This document shows, piece after piece, positions 6,318-11,398 of a stretch of DNA of 11,398 nt. The stretch comes from Actinomycetota bacterium. Lineage in GTDB: Bacteria; Actinomycetota; Actinomycetes; Nanopelagicales; Nanopelagicaceae. A model generated the notes under the pieces. The model did not search any database and was not told the DNA's origin. It saw only the letters and a program-made list of their open reading frames with translations. The translations under genes and the position numbers were made by a program. How positions within the stretch are numbered: the stretch's first letter is position 1; every line of letters begins with the position of its first letter. The stretch is from contig SYAM01000016.1 in assembly GCA_005787645.1 (NCBI GenBank), forward strand, positions 1-11,398, written 5' to 3'.

Positions 6318-7096
6318 GAGATGCACTCGTCATAACCAAACGTCAACTTCTCCAACTGCTACGCGTCCCTGAAGTATTGATTTTCTCCACCATTCAGCCA
6401 GTGATGTTCGTGCTCTTATTCAGATATGTATTTGGAGGCGCCATCAATACCCCAGGTGTTGATTACGTACAACTGTTGATGCCGGGAATCTTCGTTCAAA
6501 CTGTTGCCTTCACTGTTGCGAGTACCGCGCTTGGGCTCGCAGAAGATATGCAAAAAGGTCTGATTGACCGCTTCCGATCTTTGCCAATTACTCGATCAGC
6601 TGTTGTTGTAGGGCGAACTCTCGGAGATGCCACACTAAATGTAGTCGTTCTTATAGTGATGGCATTGACCGGATTACTCGTTGGATGGCGACCAAGCTCA
6701 AGTTTAGTCGAAATATTTGCTGGCTTCTTATTTCTATTGATTTTTGGGTACGCAATGTCTTGGATGGGCGTTCTCGTTGGCCTTTCAGTACGGGATAGTC
6801 GTGTGGCAAATAGTGCGGTGTTCCTCTTCGTCTTCCCAATGACCTTTTTGAGTAATGCATTCGCACCAACTACTGGAATGCCAAGGCCCCTACAATATGT
6901 TGCTGAATGGAATCCAGTTTCAACGATGGTTGCAGGTGTTCGTGATCTTTTTGGATTAGAACCCATGTTTGGTGCGACGGCAAATTCATTTCCGTCACAG
7001 AATCCATTGATGATGTCTCTGATTTACATGGGTTTGTTAATGGCAATATTCATTCCTTTGAGCGTCCGAAAATACAAGAATGTAACGCCCAAATAA
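6314..7096 (+). CDS. ABC-2 type permease, DrrB family
   Basis: The membrane partner of the preceding ATPase. It has 260 residues and about six predicted transmembrane helices, as in the ABC-2 family. The N-terminal part 'VFSTIQPVMFVLLFRYVFGG'-like segment (here 'IFSTIQPVMFVLLFRYVFGG') and the stretch 'GLAEDMQKGLIDRFRSLPI' are typical: the latter is the coupling region that contacts the ATPase. 'NAFAPTTGMPRPLQYVAEWNPVS' before the last helices matches the conserved ABC-2 extracellular/linker motif 'P...MP..LQ....NP'. ATG 6314 lies within the stop of the ATPase gene, with GAGGTAAGAG just before it. Two such units would form a dimeric exporter. The gene ends seven bases from the stop of the convergent greA with no hairpin terminator between them. 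Confidence 0.93.
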   Translation: MRDALVITKRQLLQLLRVPEVLIFSTIQPVMFVLLFRYVFGGAINTPGVDYVQLLMPGIFVQTVAFTVASTALGLAEDMQKGLIDRFRSLPITRSAVVVGRTLGDATLNVVVLIVMALTGLLVGWRPSSSLVEIFAGFLFLLIFGYAMSWMGVLVGLSVRDSRVANSAVFLFVFPMTFLSNAFAPTTGMPRPLQYVAEWNPVSTMVAGVRDLFGLEPMFGATANSFPSQNPLMMSLIYMGLLMAIFIPLSVRKYKNVTPK

Positions 7097-7103
7097 ATCG
7101 AAG

Positions 7104-7586
7104 TTAGCCAGAATATGGTTTGACTGAAAGAATCTTTACGCTGTTACTCTTCCCACTAGGGAGCAGGTATTCGACGCTCACTCCGATTTTCTTTCCAAGC
7201 ACTGCGTTTCCTAGTGGAGATTTTTCGCTGAAGACTTTCACATTCTCAGCACCAATCTCTCTCGAACCCAAGAGAAATTCGATGGTATCTCCAGCCATCT
7301 CTACGGTCACCAAGGAACCCAATGAAACAACTTCCATATCTCCAACAGGTGCACTTCCCACTTCAGCATTCTCAAGCATCGCAGTGAGCTGGCGAATCCG
7401 TGCCTCTAATTTTCCTTGTTCTTCTCGCGCCGCATGGTAACCGCCATTCTCTTTGAGGTCGCCCTCTTCTCGAGCGGCAGCTATTCGGGCGACGATTTCC
7501 TCGCGCCCTTTCGTCGAGATGTGGGCTAACTCCTCTTTGAGGCGGTCGTATGCCTCCTGGGTTAGCCAAGTCTTGGAGATACTCAT
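7104..7586 (-). CDS. greA: Transcription elongation factor GreA
   Basis: GreA binds the secondary channel of RNA polymerase and stimulates cleavage of backtracked transcripts. The 160-residue length is standard. The N-terminal coiled coil carries the signature 'ARIAAAREEGDLKEN' followed by 'GGYHAAREEQ'; D43 and E46 at the tip match the acidic pair (D41 and E44 in E. coli) that holds the catalytic magnesium. The C-terminal FKBP-like domain is present, with 'SPLGNAVLGKKIGVSVEY', the most conserved stretch. The ATG is complementary to 7584-7586 and comes 12 bases after the stop of the DUF4307 gene; the only Shine-Dalgarno-like bases (AGG) are about 15 bases upstream, so translation may depend on coupling. 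This greA-DUF4307 pairing is conserved in other actinobacteria, for instance Rv1080c and Rv1081c in Mycobacterium tuberculosis. Confidence 0.97.
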   Translation of the reverse strand: MSISKTWLTQEAYDRLKEELAHISTKGREEIVARIAAAREEGDLKENGGYHAAREEQGKLEARIRQLTAMLENAEVGSAPVGDMEVVSLGSLVTVEMAGDTIEFLLGSREIGAENVKVFSEKSPLGNAVLGKKIGVSVEYLLPSGKSNSVKILSVKPYSG

Positions 7587-7598
7587 AATTAAGTAAGT

Positions 7599-7961
7599 TT
7601 ACCTATCTTTCGGTAAGCAACGCACGACAGAAGCAGTAACGGCCCGAGAACGGGTAGGAATCGCCTCTTTTATCTCAAACCGTTTCTGGGTGGTGGGGCC
7701 AATTTCAACGAATCGGTCACCCACTATCGCAGTACTGAAATCACGTGCTATCACTCTGCAGGTAATCGGGTTAGCCGGATTCTTTCGAGTAATCAGAAAT
7801 CGAATCGTGGTTTGATTTTCAGAATCGATTGTGAACGCAACCAAGTCAGAGCGGATCTCTGGATTTGCGAAACGAAAGCCCGCAATGCTCATTCCGCCTA
7901 AAAAAAGGGCGAAGAGCAGAGCCAGGAGAAGATTTTTGATTCGACCTTTTGGAGTGCTCAC
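7599..7961 (-). CDS. DUF4307 domain membrane-anchored protein
   Basis: A conserved actinobacterial protein of unknown function. From GTG 7961 it has 120 residues: a short basic N-terminus ('STPKGRIKN'), one transmembrane helix ('LLLALLFALFLGGMSIAGF'), and an extracytoplasmic beta-rich domain. The domain shows the DUF4307 pattern: a strand with 'TTIRFLITRKN', then 'PITCRVIARDFSTAIVGD', and a final 'VVRCLPKDR', so two conserved cysteines may form a disulfide. The start is uncertain. The frame continues to ATG 7988 and TTG 8009, but those would overlap the start of the divergent small gene at 7978, and the family N-terminus is short. An AATAAT hexamer six bases before GTG 7961 would give a leaderless message. 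It is followed by greA after 12 bases, likely as an operon. Confidence 0.85.
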   Translation of the reverse strand: MSTPKGRIKNLLLALLFALFLGGMSIAGFRFANPEIRSDLVAFTIDSENQTTIRFLITRKNPANPITCRVIARDFSTAIVGDRFVEIGPTTQKRFEIKEAIPTRSRAVTASVVRCLPKDR

Positions 7962-7964
7962 GGG

Positions 7965-7973
7965 TAGATTATT
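7965..7973. promoter_or_regulatory. Overlapping divergent -10 elements with near-leaderless starts
   Basis: On the plus strand TAGATT (7965-7970) is followed by seven bases and then ATG 7978, the spacing expected when transcription begins on the start codon. On the minus strand AATAAT (7973 to 7968) is followed by six bases and GTG 7961. Only 16 bases separate the two starts, so there is no room for leaders with ribosome sites. No clear -35 is visible in either direction. Confidence 0.5.
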
Positions 7974-7977
7974 GCCT

Positions 7978-8127
7978 ATGGCCGCCATTCCTGATCCCGA
8001 TATCGTCAATCCAGGAACTGTGGGGTCGATTGTGGTCTTTTTACTCTTTGTTGTTGTAGGACTTGTGATTCGGAGTGGCTACAAGCGAATACAGAAATTG
8101 GATCCCAATCGCGAGAATGATAAATAG
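7978..8127 (+). CDS. Small single-helix membrane protein (49 residues), conserved in actinobacteria
   Basis: A short gene easily missed by gene finders. It encodes 'MAAIPDPDIVNPGTVG', a transmembrane helix ('SIVVFLLFVVVGLVI'), and a basic, polar cytoplasmic tail ('RSGYKRIQKLDPNRENDK'). The 'PDPDIVNPG' start and short helix followed by basic residues resemble small actinobacterial proteins found at this place, corresponding by position to Rv1083 next to mca in M. tuberculosis; that match is from memory and based on layout and general form. Function is unknown. The start at ATG 7978 is supported by a TAGATT hexamer at leaderless distance. SURF1 begins eight bases after its stop, so it is probably the first gene of the operon running to the prenyltransferase. 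Confidence 0.8.
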   Translation: MAAIPDPDIVNPGTVGSIVVFLLFVVVGLVIRSGYKRIQKLDPNRENDK

Positions 8128-8135
8128 CGTTTGTT

Positions 8136-8816
8136 GTGATTAGTCGTCAGAAAATCGGAGTTGCAGTAGTTGCTATTTTTTTCGCGGTAGTATTTTTTAG
8201 ACTTGGGTTTTGGCAACTCGATAAAGCGCAATTGATGCAAGAAATTTCGAAACCTCAATCTGAGCGGGCAACTGTTGCGTTGTTATCGGTCGCACAGCCT
8301 AACCAAGCATTGAGTAACGATGCACTAAATCGCATCGTGCAAGCCCAAGGCACATATCTGGCTAATCTCCAAGCGCCCAATCAAGAGGATGTGAATGGCA
8401 AAATTGGTACTTGGTTAGTGGGCATACTCCAAGTCGAAGATTCTGGAAAAATCGCAATCGTGCGTGGCACATATGCAGATTCACTTCCCATTCCAAGAGA
8501 GTCAATCCAAGTTGTAGGAAGGCTTATGCCAAGTCAGATTAATAATAAATATGGAGAAGTGAAATCAGGTTTCTTGCCTCGGATCGATTCAGCGCTCCTG
8601 CTCTCGGAGTTCGGTTCAGATTTCTTTGATGGATACATAATCGCTCAAAGCGAGCGGCCTGAGGTAGGAATTGAGAGAGTTCCATCACCGATTCCAGTAA
8701 TCAAAGTTTCAGGCTTCTATTGGCAACACATATCTTATGTGGTCGTCTGGTGGCTGATGGGATTATTAGCGCTCGCTCTGCCATTTATTCGTTCCAAGAG
8801 TGAATCTCAAAGATAG
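8136..8816 (+). CDS. SURF1 family protein, cytochrome c oxidase assembly
   Basis: SURF1/Shy1 proteins help insert haem a into subunit I of the aa3-type cytochrome oxidase at the cytoplasmic membrane. The 226 residues have the family layout: an N-terminal helix ending in 'LGFWQLDKAQ' (residues 23-32, the conserved LGxWQLxR-type motif with Lys in place of Arg), an extracytoplasmic domain containing 'IVQAQGTYLANLQ' and 'IAIVRGTYADSLPIP', and a C-terminal helix preceded by 'YWQHISYVVVWWLMG', which matches the conserved HxxYAxxW motif. The start is GTG 8136, eight bases after the small-protein stop; the Shine-Dalgarno is weak. It implies that the organism respires with a haem-copper oxidase. The DUF3817 gene follows after nine bases. 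Confidence 0.9.
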   Translation: MISRQKIGVAVVAIFFAVVFFRLGFWQLDKAQLMQEISKPQSERATVALLSVAQPNQALSNDALNRIVQAQGTYLANLQAPNQEDVNGKIGTWLVGILQVEDSGKIAIVRGTYADSLPIPRESIQVVGRLMPSQINNKYGEVKSGFLPRIDSALLLSEFGSDFFDGYIIAQSERPEVGIERVPSPIPVIKVSGFYWQHISYVVVWWLMGLLALALPFIRSKSESQR

Positions 8817-8825
8817 GATTGGGTT

Positions 8826-9131
8826 ATGCCTTCAGTCCTGACCAGATACCGCATTATGAGTTTTGCAGCGGGAATCATGTCGCTTCTGCTCTGGTTTGTT
8901 GAATTGCCAGTCAAGTATCTACTTAATATGCCCAGCATTGAAGAGAAAGTCCTTTGGATCCCGATAGTTCATGGCTATGTATATGCGCTGTATGTATTAG
9001 CAACAGTAAACCTTGCAGTTCGAGCGCGTTGGCAAATCAAGCGAATAATTCTCTTTGCTCTTGCCGGCACACTTCCCATCGCATCATTCATCACAGAGCG
9101 TAAAGCCCGGAAATTAGCCCAGAAACTGTAA
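8826..9131 (+). CDS. DUF3817 domain integral membrane protein
   Basis: A 101-residue membrane protein with three hydrophobic segments, recognised as the actinobacterial DUF3817 family by 'VELPVKYLLNMP', the central 'VHGYVYALYVLATVNLAVR' with its conserved His-Gly pair, and a C-terminal helix ending in a basic tail ('TERKARKLAQKL'). No function is established for the family. ATG 8826 follows the SURF1 stop by nine bases with GGATTGGG upstream, and the cis-prenyltransferase gene starts five bases after its stop, so it lies inside an operon. The link with oxidase assembly and prenyl synthesis is by position only. Confidence 0.87.
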   Translation: MPSVLTRYRIMSFAAGIMSLLLWFVELPVKYLLNMPSIEEKVLWIPIVHGYVYALYVLATVNLAVRARWQIKRIILFALAGTLPIASFITERKARKLAQKL

Positions 9132-9136
9132 AGGCC

Positions 9137-9913
9137 ATGCGACTAATAAAAAGTATTGTAAAGAGCATTATCTATCCGCTCTACGAAGCTCGACTTTTTC
9201 GAAAACTCGATCGTGATGCAACGCCGAAACATATTGGGGTAATTCTCGATGGGAATCGCCGCTGGGCTAAAGCAAACCTCGCTTCCTCTAAAAGGGGCCA
9301 TAGTGCGGGCGCACGGAAGATTATCGATTTTCTTTCATGGTGCGAGGAATCGAAAGTCAAAGTTGTCACCTTGTGGATGCTATCTACAGATAATCTCACT
9401 CGAGAGAAAAGTGAATTGGAACCTCTTCTCGAAATTATCGCAGAGACGGTTGAGATACTCTCCAAGTTTGGTCGGTGGAAATTGCATGTAGTGGGAGCAA
9501 CAGAGTTATTACCTGAGTGGTTGAACGTGCGCCTGAAGGATGCAGTCGCAATGAGTCCGAAACGAGAAGAGCTAGTAGTAAATCTCGCGATTGGTTATGG
9601 TGGAAGACGAGAGATTACGGACGCAGTTCGCCAGTTACTAAGCGAGAACCTACATAGGGGCGAAAATCTAGAATCGGCAATAAATAAGTTAACGATGGAG
9701 GAGATTTCTCGCCACCTTTACACGGCAGGTCAACCCGATCCAGATCTTGTCATAAGAACTTCTGGGGAGCAGCGCCTCTCCGGATTCTTACTTTGGCAGA
9801 GCGCCCACTCTGAGTTCTACTTCTGCGAGGCGTTTTGGCCAGACTTCCGCCGTCTAGATTTCCTTCGGGCACTAAGAGCTTATGCCCAACGAAATCGGCG
9901 CTTTGGACGATAG
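9137..9913 (+). CDS. Isoprenyl transferase (cis-prenyltransferase, UppS/Z-FPP synthase family)
   Basis: A cytosolic or membrane-associated enzyme that extends an allylic diphosphate with isopentenyl diphosphate in cis configuration, toward polyprenyl carriers. The 258 residues carry all family regions: 'GVILDGNRRWAK' with catalytic D38, 'RGHSAGA' with H55, 'LSTDNLTR' with S83 and N86, 'GYGGRREI', and 'PDPDLVIRTSGEQRLSGFLLW' with diphosphate-binding R207, R213 and S215. 'SEFYFCEAFWPDF' contains the conserved Glu for magnesium. Two features point to a short-chain enzyme like M. tuberculosis Rv1086 rather than the main undecaprenyl/decaprenyl synthase: M81 at the site of E. coli A69, and L87 where UppS has a Trp. 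ATG 9137 follows the previous stop by five bases with AAAGG just upstream. Confidence 0.93.
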   Translation: MRLIKSIVKSIIYPLYEARLFRKLDRDATPKHIGVILDGNRRWAKANLASSKRGHSAGARKIIDFLSWCEESKVKVVTLWMLSTDNLTREKSELEPLLEIIAETVEILSKFGRWKLHVVGATELLPEWLNVRLKDAVAMSPKREELVVNLAIGYGGRREITDAVRQLLSENLHRGENLESAINKLTMEEISRHLYTAGQPDPDLVIRTSGEQRLSGFLLWQSAHSEFYFCEAFWPDFRRLDFLRALRAYAQRNRRFGR

Positions 9914-9945
9914 CGTGTCGTAGCAGTTACCCTCACCGACAGTTC

Positions 9946-9951
9946 TAGATT
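9946..9951 (+). promoter_or_regulatory. -10 element for a leaderless phoH transcript
   Basis: TAGATT is followed by exactly seven bases and then GTG 9959, with no Shine-Dalgarno in between. The arrangement is the same as at 7965-7978 (TAGATTA in both, same spacing). No good -35 is visible. It lies in the 45-base gap after the prenyltransferase gene. Confidence 0.5.
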
Positions 9952-9958
9952 ACATACC

Positions 9959-11275
9959 GTGCCAGGTGAGACGGGCGAAACTCGAAAGACTTACATATTA
10001 GATACCAGCGTCTTACTCGCTGATCCAGCCGCTCTTCATCGCTTTGACGAACATGAAGTCGTGCTGCCGATTGTTATCATCTCTGAATTAGAGAGTAAAC
10101 GAGACCATCCAGAGCTTGGGTATTTTGCTCGTGCTGCGCTCAGGAGCCTTGATGATCTACGGGTTGAACATGGGCGCCTTGATGCCCCGATGATGATCAA
10201 TGAGAGTGGTGGAACGCTCACCGTGGAATTAAATCACAGTGATAGTTCTGGACTGCCACCAAGTTTCTTTCGAGATGGCACAAATGACTCGCGAGTCCTT
10301 GCAGTTGCACGAAATTTGAAACGTGAGGGGCGAGAGGTTGTGCTCGTTACTAAAGACTTGCCACTCAGAGTCAAAGCATCTGCAGTGGGAATAGTCGCAG
10401 AAGAATATCGAGCAGAACTTGCAGTGAGTAGTGGATGGACTGGAATCACCGAAATGACCCTGGCGTCAGAGGTTGTAGATCAGCTCTACCAGAGTGAAAA
10501 TGTTGTATGTGATGAGATCAAAGATCTGCCTGTGCACACTGGTGTCGTTGTCCACTCTAATAAGGGGAGTGCATTAGCTCGAGTCACACACGATCGTAAA
10601 TTGAGACTGGTGCGTGGTGATCGAGATGTATTCGGACTTCACGGAAGAAGCGCTGAGCAGCGAATCGCGCTTGATCTATTGCTCGATAACGAAATTGGCA
10701 TAGTTTCACTTGGTGGTCGCGCAGGAACTGGCAAGAGTGCTCTAGCAATTTGTGCAGGGCTTGAAGCAGTGATGGAGCGAAGATTGCATAAAAAGATCAT
10801 CATCTTCAGGCCGCTTTATCCAGTTGGAGGTCAAGAACTTGGCTACCTTCCTGGTAGTGAGGGCGAGAAGATGTCGCCTTGGGCTCAAGCGGTATTCGAT
10901 ACGTTAGGCGCCATAGTGAGTCAACATGTTATTGAAGAGATTATGGCGCGTGGATTGATCGAGGTTCTTCCACTGACTCATATCCGTGGTCGCTCACTCC
11001 ATGATTCATTTGTGATTGTCGATGAAGCCCAATCACTCGAGCGCGGAGTCCTCCTAACTGTGCTCTCACGAATTGGTCAAGGTTCGCGTGTTGTCCTGAC
11101 GCATGATGTGGCGCAGCGAGATAATTTGCGCGTGGGTCGATACGACGGAGTGGTTGCAGTCATCGAAGCGCTCAAAGGCGATCCGCTCTTTGCCCACGTG
11201 ACCCTGGTCCGAAGCGAGCGCTCAGCCATCGCAGCGCTAGTGACGGAGATGTTGGAGCGACCCCCTTCAAACTGA
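9959..11275 (+). CDS. phoH2: PhoH2-type protein: N-terminal PIN ribonuclease domain plus PhoH ATPase
   Basis: A 438-residue fusion matching the actinobacterial PhoH2 type (Rv1095 of M. tuberculosis), described as an RNA-unwinding and RNA-cleaving enzyme. The PIN domain spans about residues 10-150, with candidate acidic metal ligands D15 ('YILDTSVLL'), E43 ('IISELESKRD'), D110 ('GTNDSRVLAVA') and D133 ('LVTKDLPLR'). A linker follows, then the PhoH P-loop domain from about residue 230: Walker A 'GGRAGTGKSA' with K259 and S260, the family stretch 'IIIFRPLYPVGGQELGYLPG', and Walker B 'SFVIVDEAQS' with D355 and E356. PhoH usually has 'RPAVEAGE' in this stretch in the other subfamily; 'RPLYPVGGQ' fits PhoH2. 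GTG 9959 appears leaderless. No small antitoxin-like frame precedes it. tRNA-Thr starts 24 bases after the stop. Confidence 0.93.
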   Translation: MPGETGETRKTYILDTSVLLADPAALHRFDEHEVVLPIVIISELESKRDHPELGYFARAALRSLDDLRVEHGRLDAPMMINESGGTLTVELNHSDSSGLPPSFFRDGTNDSRVLAVARNLKREGREVVLVTKDLPLRVKASAVGIVAEEYRAELAVSSGWTGITEMTLASEVVDQLYQSENVVCDEIKDLPVHTGVVVHSNKGSALARVTHDRKLRLVRGDRDVFGLHGRSAEQRIALDLLLDNEIGIVSLGGRAGTGKSALAICAGLEAVMERRLHKKIIIFRPLYPVGGQELGYLPGSEGEKMSPWAQAVFDTLGAIVSQHVIEEIMARGLIEVLPLTHIRGRSLHDSFVIVDEAQSLERGVLLTVLSRIGQGSRVVLTHDVAQRDNLRVGRYDGVVAVIEALKGDPLFAHVTLVRSERSAIAALVTEMLERPPSN

Positions 11276-11299
11276 GGTACCCTTTTCTCCTTATGTACT

Positions 11300-11372
11300 G
11301 CCCCCCTAGCTCAGTAGGTAGAGCGTTTCCATGGTAAGGAAAAGGTCAACGGTTCGATTCCGTTGGGGGGCT
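11300..11372 (+). tRNA. tRNA-Thr (anticodon GGU)
   Basis: Acceptor stem 11300-11306 (GCCCCCC) pairs with 11365-11371. D stem is 11309-11312 with 11321-11324. Anticodon stem 11326-11330 pairs with 11338-11342 around ATGGTAA, giving anticodon GGT at 11333-11335, which reads ACC and ACU. The variable region is AGGTC (11343-11347), the T stem 11348-11352 with 11360-11364 encloses TTCGATT, and the discriminator is T11372. CCA is not encoded. All stems pair fully. Confidence 0.96.
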
Positions 11373-11373
11373 C

Positions 11374-11398
11374 GGCGGGGTAGCTCAGCTTGGTAGAG
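11374..11398 (+). tRNA. 5' part of a second tRNA, cut by the window edge (probably tRNA-Met)
   Basis: GGCGGGG (acceptor 5' strand), TA, then the D arm GCTC...GAG are visible for 25 bases, one base after tRNA-Thr. The anticodon lies outside the window. A tRNA-Thr(GGU) followed by elongator tRNA-Met(CAU) with a GGCGGGG start is a common actinobacterial pair, so tRNA-Met is the likely identity. The tight spacing means a single precursor. Confidence 0.75.

Noticed and set aside
6496..6966. 156-codon frame antisense to the ABC permease
   Set aside because: No recognisable protein features; it is the complement of conserved membrane-helix codons.
9914..9958. Possible antitoxin gene before the PIN-PhoH gene
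   Set aside because: The gap is only 45 bases and the upstream gene is a complete prenyltransferase; no small frame fits.
11276..11299. Terminator after phoH
   Set aside because: There is a short pyrimidine run but no hairpin, so transcription may continue into the tRNA genes.

Overview
The window looks like a core chromosomal segment of a moderate-GC actinobacterium. Protein sequences and gene content are actinobacterial: a family-5 (UdgB-like) uracil-DNA glycosylase, a DUF4307 protein, GreA with the actinobacterial 'ENGGYHAA' tip, a DUF3817 protein, a short cis-prenyltransferase, a PIN-PhoH protein and a tRNA-Thr(GGU)/tRNA pair. Base composition is near-balanced rather than GC-rich, TTA and TTG codons are ordinary, and intergenic gaps are very short. 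One secreted protein carries a Cys/Lys-rich C-terminal tail that I associate from memory with small freshwater Actinobacteria. Together these suggest a streamlined lineage such as Nanopelagicales (acI) or a relative. This is an inference; no 16S or other marker is present.

Layout, left to right. (1) Bases 1-1489, plus strand: the 3' part of a Ppx/GppA phosphatase gene, a 4Fe-4S uracil-DNA glycosylase gene overlapping it by 26 bases, and a tRNA with a UAA anticodon but a short variable arm. (2) 1520-3076, minus strand: a large secreted, cysteine-paired protein of unknown function, with a perfect GC-rich inverted repeat upstream. (3) 3230-4067, plus: a seven-helix Bax-inhibitor-1 family membrane protein followed by a strong intrinsic terminator. 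(4) 4076-7096: an MFS efflux-type transporter (minus), divergent from a DrrA/DrrB-type ABC exporter pair (plus, ATGA overlap). (5) 7104-7961, minus: DUF4307 membrane protein then greA. (6) 7978-9913, plus: a 49-residue single-helix protein, SURF1, DUF3817 and a cis-prenyltransferase, with gaps of 5-9 bases, probably one operon. (7) 9959-11275, plus: PhoH2-type PIN/ATPase protein, apparently with a leaderless start. (8) 11300-11398: tRNA-Thr(GGU) and the first 25 bases of a second tRNA, cut by the window edge.

The segment from greA to phoH follows an order I recall from mycobacteria (greA, DUF4307, mca, small protein, ..., Z-FPP synthase, phoH2), but here no mca gene separates the DUF4307 and small-protein genes. 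The neighbouring roles are housekeeping: transcription elongation, respiratory oxidase assembly, polyprenyl synthesis and RNA turnover. The two divergent export units are the most accessory-like part.

I saw no CRISPR array, insertion sequence, phage gene, integrase or toxin-antitoxin pair, and no gene-free stretch over 300 bases. I do not think the window holds a new multigene system. The points most worth a second look are the class I tRNA with a leucine anticodon, the secreted protein with its tail motif and upstream palindrome, and two matching TAGATTA leaderless promoter arrangements.
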